This document shows, piece after piece, positions 54,009-57,665 of a DNA stretch of 64,000 bases (positions within the stretch are counted from its first letter, which is position 1; the number at the start of each line of letters is the position of its first letter). This DNA comes from Gerris lacustris. Taxonomy: Eukaryota; Arthropoda; Insecta; Hemiptera; Gerridae. A model generated the notes under the pieces. It searched no databases and was not told the origin of the DNA. It worked only from the letters and a program-made list of their open reading frames with translations. The stretch spans positions 11,906,271-11,970,270 of the forward strand of contig OX578280.1 in NCBI GenBank assembly GCA_951217055.1, written 5' to 3'. The position numbers and the translations under genes were made by a program.

Positions 54009-54891
54009 GTCAAATTTATTTGGTTTTCAAGTTTCATCGCACACCTATTACCCCAATTTTGAACCACTTACCGTCATTCGATCTTCCCCAAATTTTGCAC
54101 ATAGATACAACTAAGGTGAAGAATACAGAAACCAAAAATAAAATAAAAATAAAAAAAATGACGTCAAATTTATTTGCTTTTTAAGTTTCATCGCACACCT
54201 ATTGCCCCAATTTTGAACCACTTACCGTGATTCGATCTTCCCCAAATTTTGCACATAGATCCAACTAAGGTAAAGAATATAGAAACTAAAAAAATAAAAA
54301 AATAAAAACAAAATGGCGTCAAATTTATTTGCTTTTTAAGTTTCATCGCACACCTATTGCCCCAATTTTGAACCACTTACCGTGATTCGATCTTCCCCAA
54401 ATTTTGCACATAGATCCAACTAAGGTGAAGAATATAGAAACCAAAAAAAAAAAAAAAAAAAAAAAAAATTTAAAATAAGACCAGTTTTGAAAAATGGCAT
54501 TTTTATATTAATTATTTTCACTAACATTATATATTATATAACAATTATATTATCAACATAACATACGATTACAACAGAAAATTTAAAAACGTAGTATATA
54601 AAAAGTTCTTTTTATCTTGTAATTATTTGAAAATAAAAAATGTTTAATCTAGTGCTAGAACTACTATTAATTTGTATTATTTAAGTGTAAAAAAAAAATG
54701 ATAAATTGTTGCAGGGTGATTCCGGTGGACCGCTTGTGCTCTACAACAGGGAACATCAAAGTTACTATTTAATTGGAGTAGTATCTTTCGGCTACAAGTG
54801 TGGTGAAATCGGCTATCCAGGCGTCTACACTAAAGTCGCCGAGTATGTCGACTGGATCAAGAAAGTAATGTTCAATCATCGATACACTTGA
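20650..54891 (+). CDS. CLIP-domain trypsin-like serine protease, paralogue B (8 exons, 357 aa)
   Basis: Exons 20650-20716, 23363-23465, 29026-29207, 32941-33076, 44082-44239, 48102-48203, 52861-53009 and 54715-54891 join in phase to 358 codons. Residues 1-20 are a signal peptide ([17 protein letters not shown]). The CLIP domain has Cys27, 38, 44, 58, 70 and 71. A linker with Cys96, expected to bond Cys222, leads to DDR108|IIGG, the zymogen cleavage site. The protease domain has His154 (TAAHC), Asp202 (EDIAL) and Ser302 (GDSGGP); Asp296 predicts Arg/Lys specificity. Such proteins act in extracellular immune or developmental cascades (family knowledge); the substrate is unknown. The activation Arg fits the CLIPB/D groups. 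Odd: AVGFG replaces the usual AGWG, and ~33 kb of introns are packed with mobile elements. Confidence 0.93.
20930..21069. mobile_element. Small MITE with GAGTAAAGT ends
   Basis: 'gagtaaagtaagccattatt' is inverted as 'aataatgacactttactc'. The ~140-bp interior is GC-richer than its surroundings. It lies in intron 1 of gene B. Confidence 0.6.
22419..22535 (-). CDS. Short ORF downstream of the captured promoter, unknown
   Basis: The first ATG after the predicted start site opens 38 codons ([20 protein letters not shown] onwards). A second ATG at 22516 opens a different frame with a hydrophobic start ([15 protein letters not shown]). I cannot tell which is used or whether either is real, and neither matches a family I know. 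It may be the first exon of a captured gene. Confidence 0.3.
   Translation of the reverse strand: MHHIPEDASSSGYALRDADFTGKPSCLLRIDPRKPTQS
22594..22601 (-). promoter_or_regulatory. TATA box of a minus-strand core promoter
   Basis: On the - strand TATAAATA lies 31 nt upstream of TCAGT (22572-22568), the arthropod initiator. This is exactly the spacing of a working core promoter (-31 to +1). The surrounding DNA is GC-rich and inside foldback X. Confidence 0.6.
23110..23362. other. Gene B intron 1, 3' end
   Basis: AT-rich intron sequence with tatata runs. No other feature is seen before the acceptor at 23361-23362. Confidence 0.4.
23363..23465 (+). CDS. Gene B exon 2 (first half of CLIP domain)
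   Basis: The acceptor AG is at 23361-23362 and donor GTAAGT at 23466. The 103 nt encode [20 protein letters not shown] and [14 protein letters not shown], giving CLIP cysteines 1-3. The phases fit exon 1 (T+CT) and exon 3 (GA+A). Confidence 0.88.
23523..23567. repeat. (TA)n microsatellite, left
   Basis: A TA run directly abuts the left end of the foldback element; its mate is at 25742-25798. The element inserted into a TA microsatellite. Confidence 0.95.
23568..25741. mobile_element. 2.17-kb foldback element with ~940-bp arms
   Basis: The ends are CAGGGTGTCCCGGGTCAGG and its inverse, flanked by TA. The arms 23568-24503 and 24797-25741 are inverted copies with scattered differences. The arm ends encode, on the - strand near 24510 and the + strand near 24790, the end of a mariner-like transposase ([13 protein letters not shown] or the related VNEVGHHF); a little more of the ORF is in the 24510-24660 spacer. 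Everything upstream in the transposase gene is lost. Confidence 0.9.
25742..25798. repeat. (TA)n microsatellite, right
   Basis: Continuation of the TA run interrupted by the foldback element. Confidence 0.95.
25946..26001. repeat. 56-bp perfect hairpin
   Basis: The 23-base arms 25946-25968 and 25979-26001 are exact inverse complements. The 10-base loop holds the palindrome ccctaggg. Pairing stops abruptly at both outer ends. It lies in intron 2 of gene B, next to the Crypton-like fragment. Confidence 0.9.
26105..26245 (+). pseudogene. Crypton-like tyrosine-recombinase N-terminal fragment
   Basis: ATG at 26105 gives MSESSD and a stop. One frame over the reading continues [18 protein letters not shown], then [11 protein letters not shown], similar to the N-terminus of insect Crypton-type ORFs (xxSRERYExxYxxF, from memory). 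It then breaks off. The following 26300-26400 text with 'ctcgctgtcgctcgggtg' could be the element's other end. Confidence 0.35.
26459..27571. mobile_element. 1.1-kb foldback with ~300-bp arms
   Basis: Arms 26459-26760 and 27270-27571 (ends AGTATTTGTTTGGGTCG and inverse) are inverted copies with few differences. The centre contains a second, nested MITE (26885-27195). It lies in intron 2 of gene B. No transposase. Confidence 0.85.
26885..27195 (+). mobile_element. MITE with internal tandem units, 2-unit form
   Basis: It is bounded by ACTGGTCTTATATT and its inverse (AATATAAGACCAGT). The inside is two copies of a ~110-130-bp unit ('aagtttcatcgcac', 'attttgaaccacttcccgtc', 'caaattttgcacat', A-rich). 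The sister copy at 53838-54487 has four units. Confidence 0.8.
27835..28027. mobile_element. 193-bp MITE with GCCGGCTGCACACTCTCGG ends
   Basis: The ~19-bp ends are inverse copies with one mismatch. The interior is GC-rich (cgccgagg motifs) and unlike the flanks. The RTE-type element inserted at its right edge. Confidence 0.8.
28039..28974 (-). mobile_element. 5'-truncated RTE-type LINE with 14-bp target duplication
   Basis: A perfect duplication, ggctgatgtatatg, flanks it (28025-28038 and 28975-28988). The - strand 3' tail is a (gtaaa)n repeat. The - strand frames hold the LINE end of the endonuclease/reverse-transcriptase type: [20 protein letters not shown] (28884-28696), then [15 protein letters not shown] and [20 protein letters not shown] (28598-28071). 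A frameshift near 28600-28690 separates them. Only RT-thumb and C-terminal parts are present. It inserted in intron 2 just before exon 3. Confidence 0.88.
29026..29207 (+). CDS. Gene B exon 3 (end of CLIP, linker, activation site)
   Basis: The acceptor AG is at 29024-29025 and donor GTAAGA at 29208. It encodes [15 protein letters not shown], the linker with NCGQ and [12 protein letters not shown]. Cleavage after Arg108 (codon 29177-29179) would free the Ile N-terminus. Confidence 0.95.
29208..30203. other. Gene B intron 3 with a small MITE
   Basis: 29754-29916 is bounded by CTCTAAAGACCCTCATACA and an imperfect inverse (CTCTAAAGGCCCCCATACA). It contains a 20-bp perfect stem (catacatggtcaaaatgttt, 29768-29787, and its inverse ending at 29827). 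The rest is plain intron. Confidence 0.65.
30204..31246. mobile_element. 1-kb foldback element
   Basis: Arms about 30204-30640 and 30750-31246 are inverted copies (for example 'acctgcaactaattacattc' and its inverse near 31190; 'catgcgcacaaac' near 30607 and its inverse near 30773). There is no transposase. It is in intron 3 of gene B; the ORF at 30204 is chance. Confidence 0.85.
31255..32040 (-). pseudogene. Degraded transposon ORF
   Basis: On the - strand, broken frames read [13 protein letters not shown] (about 31940), then [13 protein letters not shown], a stop and VNHQV (about 31800). Further on come [20 protein letters not shown] and [20 protein letters not shown] (about 31340-31280). 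The first two blocks resemble a widespread uncharacterised insect transposon ORF (from memory). Stops and frameshifts are frequent. Confidence 0.35.
32071..32780 (+). mobile_element. Repeat family Y, copy 2
   Basis: It starts AGGGTCCGTAGGCAAAACC and ends with the hairpin ggctgtgtg-ctgac-cacacagcc, followed by ACACTTGACCTG. It is co-linear with Y1 (9998-12730) without the nested insertions. No ORF. It lies in intron 3 of gene B, ~160 bp before exon 4. Confidence 0.7.
32941..33076 (+). CDS. Gene B exon 4 (catalytic His)
   Basis: The acceptor AG is at 32939-32940 and donor GTAAGT at 33077. It encodes [16 protein letters not shown], then [17 protein letters not shown]; the His154 codon is 33048-33050. 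Confidence 0.95.
33310..34564. mobile_element. 1.25-kb foldback, mariner-like ends
   Basis: The ends are CAGGGTGTATCAATTTCAG and inverse, flanked by TATA. The arms run to about 33902 and from about 33990. The inner end of the left arm encodes the last residues of a transposase, [16 protein letters not shown] and a stop (near 33870-33920); the right arm carries an inverted relic. It is in intron 4 of gene B. Confidence 0.9.
34565..34794. other. Gene B intron 4, remnant of another foldback
   Basis: 34575-34660 is the inverse of 36125-36215 ('gaagcattattttgctatcc'), a fragment of the 35861-36886 element family. Then comes 'acccgtgtttcgcaacgggg', a GC hairpin. Confidence 0.5.
34795..35583 (+). 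repeat. 98/99-bp tandem repeat, 8 copies
   Basis: Units start (atttcg) at 34795, 34894, 34993, 35091, 35189, 35287, 35385 and 35483. Copies are nearly identical; the first two have one extra T (99 bp). The ORF through them is a by-product of the 99-bp length. A single inverted relic of part of the unit is at about 35738-35775 ('gtttggacgtgattgacac'). Confidence 0.97.
35861..36886. mobile_element. 1.03-kb foldback, CAGGGTGGTCCAAAAGTCTCC-type ends
   Basis: Ends are CAGGGTGGTCCAAAAGTC and inverse, flanked by TA. Arms and sub-arms alternate ('ttttgccccc' and 'aaacttccctttgcatgg' repeated in both orientations). No transposase remains. It is in intron 4 of gene B. Confidence 0.88.
36887..37894. 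other. Gene B intron 4, solo element end
   Basis: At 37085 CAGGGTGTTGCCCCG looks like another mariner-type end, but no matching second end is visible. 37845-37875 has 'actagaaaaacccggcgcag', a common start of arthropod interspersed repeats. No gene. Confidence 0.4.
37908..38196 (-). mobile_element. tRNA-derived SINE with 13-bp target duplication
   Basis: It is flanked by ctctgtctactta (37895-37907 and 38197-38209). On the - strand it begins with a tRNA-like head containing the B box GGTTCGATTCC (38124-38114). A body follows ('ctcgcttcggcggtacaa', 'ggttcgaacaagtggttcgt') and a (tac)n tail. It is the same family as 55024-55503. Confidence 0.92.
38409..39578 (+). CDS. LINE ORF2 C-terminal part: RNase H and zinc knuckle
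   Basis: The frame is open from 38409; the first ATG is at 38595 (327 residues from there). An RNase H domain follows, with the D-E-D-D set at Asp42 (FTDGSK), Glu77 (SAELVAI), Asp101 ([11 protein letters not shown]) and Asp157 (DHIAKESS), counted from that Met, and HAGIAPNE between. A C-x2-C-x7-H-x4-C knuckle (Cys260, Cys263, His271, Cys276) is near the end. The upstream endonuclease and RT are absent because of 5' truncation, so it is not autonomous. No internal stop or frameshift is seen. An independent host role is possible but there is no evidence for it. Confidence 0.9.
   Translation, partial: NFSFNTEVSKRISYLSTTVLTNTFWQKKKAPPIVDSFINTTAIRRKIFIYPDSPYSLLQYSIMITPVHTRKLEDYTKYPTGVRNAMFWDDVYHHWPENQYIFTDGSKTDDNVGCAYLNFSQNKFRGLKLNNCFSSYSAELVAIVEALKHISKTNFNSFTIFTDSLSAVQALNNLNSNMIDNYILCEILRIHYHLLQESKRVVFVWLKGHAGIAPNERVDHIAKESSINHELAIDYGIMYQVQYRDLYHQIKLPAYEQWQLWYNNTTSGAFYKSLVPKINFNPWYKEVASNRTMVVSISRLRANHGICNHYLHKIGKSESPICSVCNVPETLEHLIMECIKFSVPRATMFFHLHKQILQQPFNYMSLLASNLEPIYNIIFNFLKQAKLHV
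38409..39940 (+). mobile_element. Young 5'-truncated LINE insertion with poly(A)
   Basis: A perfect duplication, aacttaaaataaatta (38393-38408 and 39941-39956), flanks the insertion. It ends in about 38 A. The open frame runs from the very first base, so it is a cut-off ORF2. It lies in intron 4 of gene B in the sense direction. Confidence 0.95.
39957..40531. other. Gene B intron 4, repeat-like, no gene
   Basis: 40260-40420 carries 'taccctgtacccctgtgtac' and a 'gatcggtcaaacggggtcaa' phrase typical of interspersed repeats. The start resembles 18340-18480. No coding sequence. Confidence 0.4.
41181..41268 (+). repeat. 33-bp tandem repeat, about 2.7 copies
   Basis: Unit 'aagttgaatgtaattgaatg' plus 'taatatgatgtcc'. 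The - strand ORFs across it are artefacts of the repeat. Confidence 0.85.
41560..41900 (+). pseudogene. Relic of an insect transposon ORF
   Basis: Broken + strand frames read [20 protein letters not shown] and [10 protein letters not shown] (about 41610-41700), then [15 protein letters not shown] (about 41836-41880), with stops and a 1-base deletion after CACCCG. The order GP..HxRWLTxAxRxLRLY then [11 protein letters not shown] matches a widespread uncharacterised insect transposon-type protein (from memory). Its end merges into the 61-bp array. Confidence 0.5.
41850..42706 (+). repeat. 61-bp minisatellite, about 14 copies
   Basis: The unit includes 'ggatgcttactttgctcacc' and 'ttatactggcaatgatatat'. 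Units are almost identical except the first, which still reads as the relic ORF. The period of 61 shifts frame each copy. It ends in a gatgacgatgatg run at 42700. Confidence 0.97.
43878..44081. other. Gene B intron 4, 3' end
   Basis: It contains a run of about 15 G near 43988-44003. From 44052 ('cccactaactca') it aligns with the first bases of the window, upstream of the homologous gene A exon. Confidence 0.6.
44082..44239 (+). CDS. Gene B exon 5 (catalytic Asp)
   Basis: The acceptor AG is at 44080-44081 and donor GTGAAT at 44240. It encodes [16 protein letters not shown] and TEDIALAQL; the Asp202 codon is 44197-44199. Confidence 0.95.
44501..45066. mobile_element. MITE with AAGGTTGACCAAGAAGTCATG ends
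   Basis: The inverted ends are about 21 bp, flanked by TA (44499-44500 and 45067-45068). The interior 44840-44950 matches the interior of the gene A MITE (4430-4545). No transposase. Confidence 0.82.
45205..45245 (+). repeat. Single-copy ancestor of the gene A 28-bp minisatellite
   Basis: 'gatattagaggtgttataag' plus 'catttatattgact' sits at the position of the homologous intron where gene A has ~62 copies. Flanks before it (45105-45205) align with 760-850 of gene A. Confidence 0.75.
45320..45900 (+). repeat. Repeat family W, copy 2, with tRNA-like box
   Basis: It begins 'aaaaatcggtccgagacaac' (as at 50980) and ends with tatatgagaaag, inverse to actttctcatata near its start. A - strand B-box-like GGGTTCGATTCCCC lies at about 45487-45474. 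No ORF. Confidence 0.75.
46075..46330. repeat. Three imperfect ~80-95-bp direct repeats
   Basis: Each unit has 'gcagggggtaattgg' or a variant, then 'gtcgggacaaggaac', then 'gaaggatatt'. The overlapping - strand 148-codon ORF (46476-46030) is made largely of these units and is not convincing as a gene. Confidence 0.75.
46520..47580. mobile_element. Tc1-derived element in gene B, split by another repeat
   Basis: The left end (46520-46600) and right end (47550-47580) match the inverted ends of 7927-8455. The middle is interrupted at about 46765-47545 by a repeat starting 'gcgagcgtaagcgagc' with a (gtct)n run (46802-46832). A related phrase is at 48350-48490. Confidence 0.55.
47703..47826 (+). 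pseudogene. Decayed exon 4a of gene B
   Basis: Its 3' half matches gene A 3729-3830 (gatacagtgagtacttagat, then 'gagaatctctatgtagctgg'), but TGG of AGWG is TAG (stop). The 5' half is frameshifted by inserted bases, and a MITE replaces the last ~12 nt and the donor. The acceptor AG (47701-47702) survives. Confidence 0.88.
47824..48058. mobile_element. MITE with GTTACTCCCC ends, copy 2, inside exon 4a
   Basis: It starts 'cacttctatagattgttact' and ends with the inverse 'agtaacaatctaaagaagt'. The centre matches 14326-14557 in reverse. It sits between the exon's 'gggaactg' and 'agtacagta', which are adjacent in gene A. Confidence 0.85.
48102..48203 (+). CDS. Gene B exon 6 (intact exon 4b copy)
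   Basis: This 102-nt exon has acceptor AG at 48100-48101 and donor GTAAGT at 48204. It encodes [15 protein letters not shown], then AVGFGSTKY. It has the same length and phase as gene A exon 4a, so the two are interchangeable in frame. Confidence 0.94.
48246..49840. other. Gene B intron 6, segment absent from gene A
   Basis: Gene A sequence aligns with B up to about 48245 and again from about 49865 ('catgtacaatatttaaattt'), so ~1.6 kb was inserted in B (or lost in A). It contains 'gcgtaaacgtaagctt' repeat text and near its end 'aaggaacttcgttcct', 'gggtgttccgcgacacc'. It is probably a mobile element of unknown class. Confidence 0.5.
49925..52735. mobile_element. 2.8-kb foldback with nested family W copy
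   Basis: 49925-50310 reads back as 52360-52735 ('caaatatctcgaaatgtatt', 'agctccaaccgttttggaga'). A third internal unit is at 51710-52030. Between the arms lies family W copy 3 (50975-51590), with its - strand tRNA-like box near 51130. It is in intron 6 of gene B. No transposase. Confidence 0.82.
52861..53009 (+). CDS. Gene B exon 7
   Basis: The acceptor AG is at 52859-52860 and donor GTAAAA at 53010. It encodes [20 protein letters not shown], then QICAGS and DACQ; Asp296, the S1-pocket residue, is codon 52998-53000. Confidence 0.95.
53205..53830. other. Block shared with gene A intron, downstream of exon 7 here
   Basis: It matches 6455-6960 of gene A ('cttgtttgtttgtttgtcc', 'ttcggtgttggggagatcc'). 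It continues after the MITE at 54515-54630. 53670-53725 has a short duplicated 'ccatatcaatggcacggttt'. Confidence 0.75.
53838..54487 (+). mobile_element. MITE with internal tandem units, 4-unit form
   Basis: It is bounded by ACTGGTCTTATATT and AAATAAGACCAGT. Inside are four ~150-bp units separated by A-rich tracts (53977-54003 and 54443-54467 are long A runs). Unit text is as in 26885-27195. It interrupts the block shared with gene A. Confidence 0.85.
54715..54891 (+). CDS. Gene B last exon (catalytic Ser)
   Basis: The acceptor AG is at 54713-54714. It encodes [11 protein letters not shown], then [20 protein letters not shown] and [12 protein letters not shown], and stops at TGA 54889-54891. 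The Ser302 codon is 54721-54723. Confidence 0.95.
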   Translation, partial: GDSGGPLVLYNREHQSYYLIGVVSFGYKCGEIGYPGVYTKVAEYVDWIKKVMFNHRYT

Positions 54892-54900
54892 AACCTTATA

Positions 54901-54906
54901 AATAAA
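54901..54906 (+). promoter_or_regulatory. Poly(A) signal of gene B
   Basis: AATAAA lies 10 nt after the stop codon. The aligned position in gene A lacks the hexamer. Confidence 0.65.
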
Positions 54907-55023
54907 ATTAAAAATATTAATATTGATTTTGCCTAATTTATTAGTTAATGCAATTATGTATCCAATTCCACTTGTAAATTGTAGTCAGACAGTTGATATA
55001 CGACTTCATGGTTCCACTTACCC

Positions 55024-55503
55024 GAGGGAGCCAGGGTGGCCGAGGTGCTAAAGGCGCCGCACAGCTATCACTGAGTCGAGGCAACTCGAGTTCGATACCG
55101 TGCCATGGTACTCTGAATTGCATCTATAAATCGCGGACGGAGCAGGGCGAGGGCACCCAATGAGAGGTTCTCTTCCCCCACACTTTGATATGGGTTCGAT
55201 CCGTGTCATGAGATGTGATTTGTATCTATGGTTCGAGGACGGTGAAGGGCGAGAGACACCCCCTAAGGGGTTCTGTTCCCCCACACTATGACCCACGCTA
55301 ATATAGCTTACTAATGACCACATCAGACTCGCTTCGGCGGTACAATATACAAATGTATGATGTGTGAAGTAGCTGGAATTCTCCACCACGGGGCAAGTAA
55401 AATGGATCTACTGTAAGGCTTGATTGCGAGGTTCGAACAAGTGGTTCGTCCTACCCGTCTAGTAGGAAGTACTAGGTAGGGTAGGGAACTACTACTACTA
55501 CCC
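55024..55503 (+). mobile_element. tRNA-derived SINE, partly dimeric
   Basis: The tRNA-like head has GTGGCCGAGGTGCTAAAGGC (A box) and GAGTTCGATACC (B box, 55088-55099), recalling a tRNA-Ser/Leu source. A ~110-bp section is repeated (55135-55195 and 55215-55290 share 'cgaggacggtgaagggcgag'-type text and 'gttct.ttcccccacact'). The body and (tac)n tail match 37908-38196. No clear target duplication. Confidence 0.85.
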
Positions 55504-56179
55504 CCGTTATGGCTATATTTTTCGTCGGCAGGTAGATTGGGTTCTTTTGCTGTATTAATCACAAAGGAGGCATAACCAGAACACGCTACAATACTATAAT
55601 TAGGGTTACTTGTGATATTTGGGAGCACAGCAGTGCCCCCGCCAAGTCGAGCACAGCAGTGCCCCCGCCAAGTGGAGCACAGCAGTGCCCTCGCCAAGTC
55701 GAGCACAGCCGTACCGTCCTTTACTGGAACCAACTCACAGAAATTTGGACCCCCCCTCTATTATCCTATTGAAGATACTTAGATGTATAAAATTAATTTT
55801 AATTTAAAGTTCATGACGAACTAAACCAAAAATAAAAATTTCACACCTCTACCCATTGTAGTTCATAAGATATATGATGAGCCTAAAGTTTTGTTATTTT
55901 GTCACTTACTGACATAATCCTAGAAACTTGAAATTTTGTATATAGGTAGAGTTTATTGTATAAATAATGGAAAAATTAAAAAAACTGTTTCTTATACCCT
56001 TTCAAGGCAAATAGAAAAACCGGCTATTCAAAATATTGTAAAAAAATGTAATAAATTGTAAACAGCACCGCTAGAGCTACCTAGTAGAGAACTTTACAAC
56101 TAAAAAATGATGTTGAGGTTGATTTGAAAGTATTGATTGACAGTTATCTTAATGTCTAAACATAACATATTTACTCCAC
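55504..56179. other. Intergenic with a 26-bp repeat
   Basis: 55622-55715 holds about 3.5 copies of 'gagcacagcagtgcccccgc' plus 'caagtc'. The rest has no gene or repeat I can support. ORFs across the array are by-products. Confidence 0.6.
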
Positions 56180-56285
56180 ATATATTATATTTTGGGGTGT
56201 TTTGACAGCTCTTGACAAGTTCAACACGTAAGTTTTTTAAAAATCTTTTTACTTTTATTATACTTAAATTAAAGTGTTAAAGTGC

Positions 56286-57659
56286 ATGGAGAGGGTTCGG
56301 GCCCGGCCTCCAGATCCTGGAGGATGGGACGAAGATGAAAATTTTCAAGTTCCAATAGATAACGACACGATTCCCTCAACGGTTTCCAAGTCGTATATGT
56401 CAACAAATAAAAACAAACAAAATAATTTCGGCGAGACCTCGGATACCTCTAAAACAAAGCGACCGCGAGTAAGCTCTCCTCCAATATATAATCCTCCAGT
56501 CTTTAAACCGAAGTATAACTTCTTAATTCTCAAACGGGCAAATGGTGAAACAATGGCAAACGTTTCACCGTTCCTGATCGATAAGGTTTTATCCCAAATA
56601 GCGGGCAATGTCAAAGGTGCGAGAAAACTGAGGGACGGGTCCCTTCTTGTAGAAACCTTTACTCATGAGCAAGCGGACAAACTGTTAAAGTTATTACCGG
56701 AAAATAGACATCTGTCGGTCATAGTTGAGCCACACAAAACCTTAAACAAAATCAAAGGTGTCATAACTTGTTACGACTTAGACCTGGTAGCCATCGATGA
56801 TATAAAAGAAAACCTACAATCTAAGGGAGTTGAAGATGTTATAAGAATAAACAGGAGGGTGAATGGAAACCTTCAACCAACTCAAAGCTATATCATCGTA
56901 TTCGGGTTAACAACTCTTCCTCAAAAACTTAAAATTGGCTATATGAGTGTGCCCGTCAGGCCGTATATCCCTCTTCCGCTAAAATGTCATAACTGTCACC
57001 GGTTTCAACATGTCAAAGCCAACTGTAAGAGCCCAGCCGTATGTCCTGGATGCGGAGAACTCGCACATGAAGGTACTTGTAATTATATAAAGTGTATTAA
57101 TTGTAACGGCCAACACTCGGCAACAGACAGGAATTGCCCGAGGTGGCAACTAGAAAAGAAGGTAGTGGAAATTAAGACCCTGGAGAGAATATCGTTTGCG
57201 GAAGCTAGAAACAAAGTCCGAAGCACACAACCAATCCTCTTTGAAACCACCTACTCTAAAGTTTTAGGCAAAACTAACAGCGGCCCACTAGAACCTTCCC
57301 CATCTTCGAACTGTACTACTTGTAAAAATAAAATTAAACAAAGAAAAACCAAGGACCAAGGAACTCAGTTTACACCTTCAGACATAAGTGACAAGCCCGA
57401 AGACAAAAAATCTGAATCTCAAAAAGACGTCAACAACATGAAACCTTTAAACATCACTAGTAAACAGCCAGATAGAAGTTTTAGGTTAGACCCTCAAGCG
57501 GAAAAAGAGATGATGTGGATTAACGACTGGGATCCAGACTCAGAAGACTCCACATCCAGCAGTAACAAGATCAGCGAAGGACCGGGAGGTGATAAACATC
57601 GAAACGAGCCAACTAAAAAAGGATCTAAGAAGGGGAAGAAAAACAAAGGAAAGAAATAA
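56286..57659 (+). CDS. LINE ORF1 (Gag-like nucleic-acid-binding protein)
   Basis: The frame can be opened at GTG 56274, but the first ATG is 56286, giving 457 residues. A variable N-terminus is followed by an RRM-like middle (about residues 80-230) and three zinc knuckles: CHNCHRFQHVKANC, CPGCGELAHEGTC and CINCNGQHSATDRNC. The tail is Lys-rich and ends GKKNKGKK. ORF1 proteins coat LINE RNA in the ribonucleoprotein particle. No break is seen. Confidence 0.92.
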   Translation: MERVRARPPDPGGWDEDENFQVPIDNDTIPSTVSKSYMSTNKNKQNNFGETSDTSKTKRPRVSSPPIYNPPVFKPKYNFLILKRANGETMANVSPFLIDKVLSQIAGNVKGARKLRDGSLLVETFTHEQADKLLKLLPENRHLSVIVEPHKTLNKIKGVITCYDLDLVAIDDIKENLQSKGVEDVIRINRRVNGNLQPTQSYIIVFGLTTLPQKLKIGYMSVPVRPYIPLPLKCHNCHRFQHVKANCKSPAVCPGCGELAHEGTCNYIKCINCNGQHSATDRNCPRWQLEKKVVEIKTLERISFAEARNKVRSTQPILFETTYSKVLGKTNSGPLEPSPSSNCTTCKNKIKQRKTKDQGTQFTPSDISDKPEDKKSESQKDVNNMKPLNITSKQPDRSFRLDPQAEKEMMWINDWDPDSEDSTSSSNKISEGPGGDKHRNEPTKKGSKKGKKNKGKK

Positions 57660-57665
57660 ATTATT

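Noticed and set aside
55088..55099. tRNA gene candidate (A and B boxes), likewise 38114-38124, 45474-45487, 51130 and 9822-9833
   Set aside because: The heads do not fold into a complete cloverleaf by eye, and two are followed by SINE bodies with tails and a target duplication. They are tRNA-derived repeats.
56274..56285. GTG start for LINE ORF1
   Set aside because: In an animal element the first ATG (56286) is the reasonable start. The upstream four codons are not supported.
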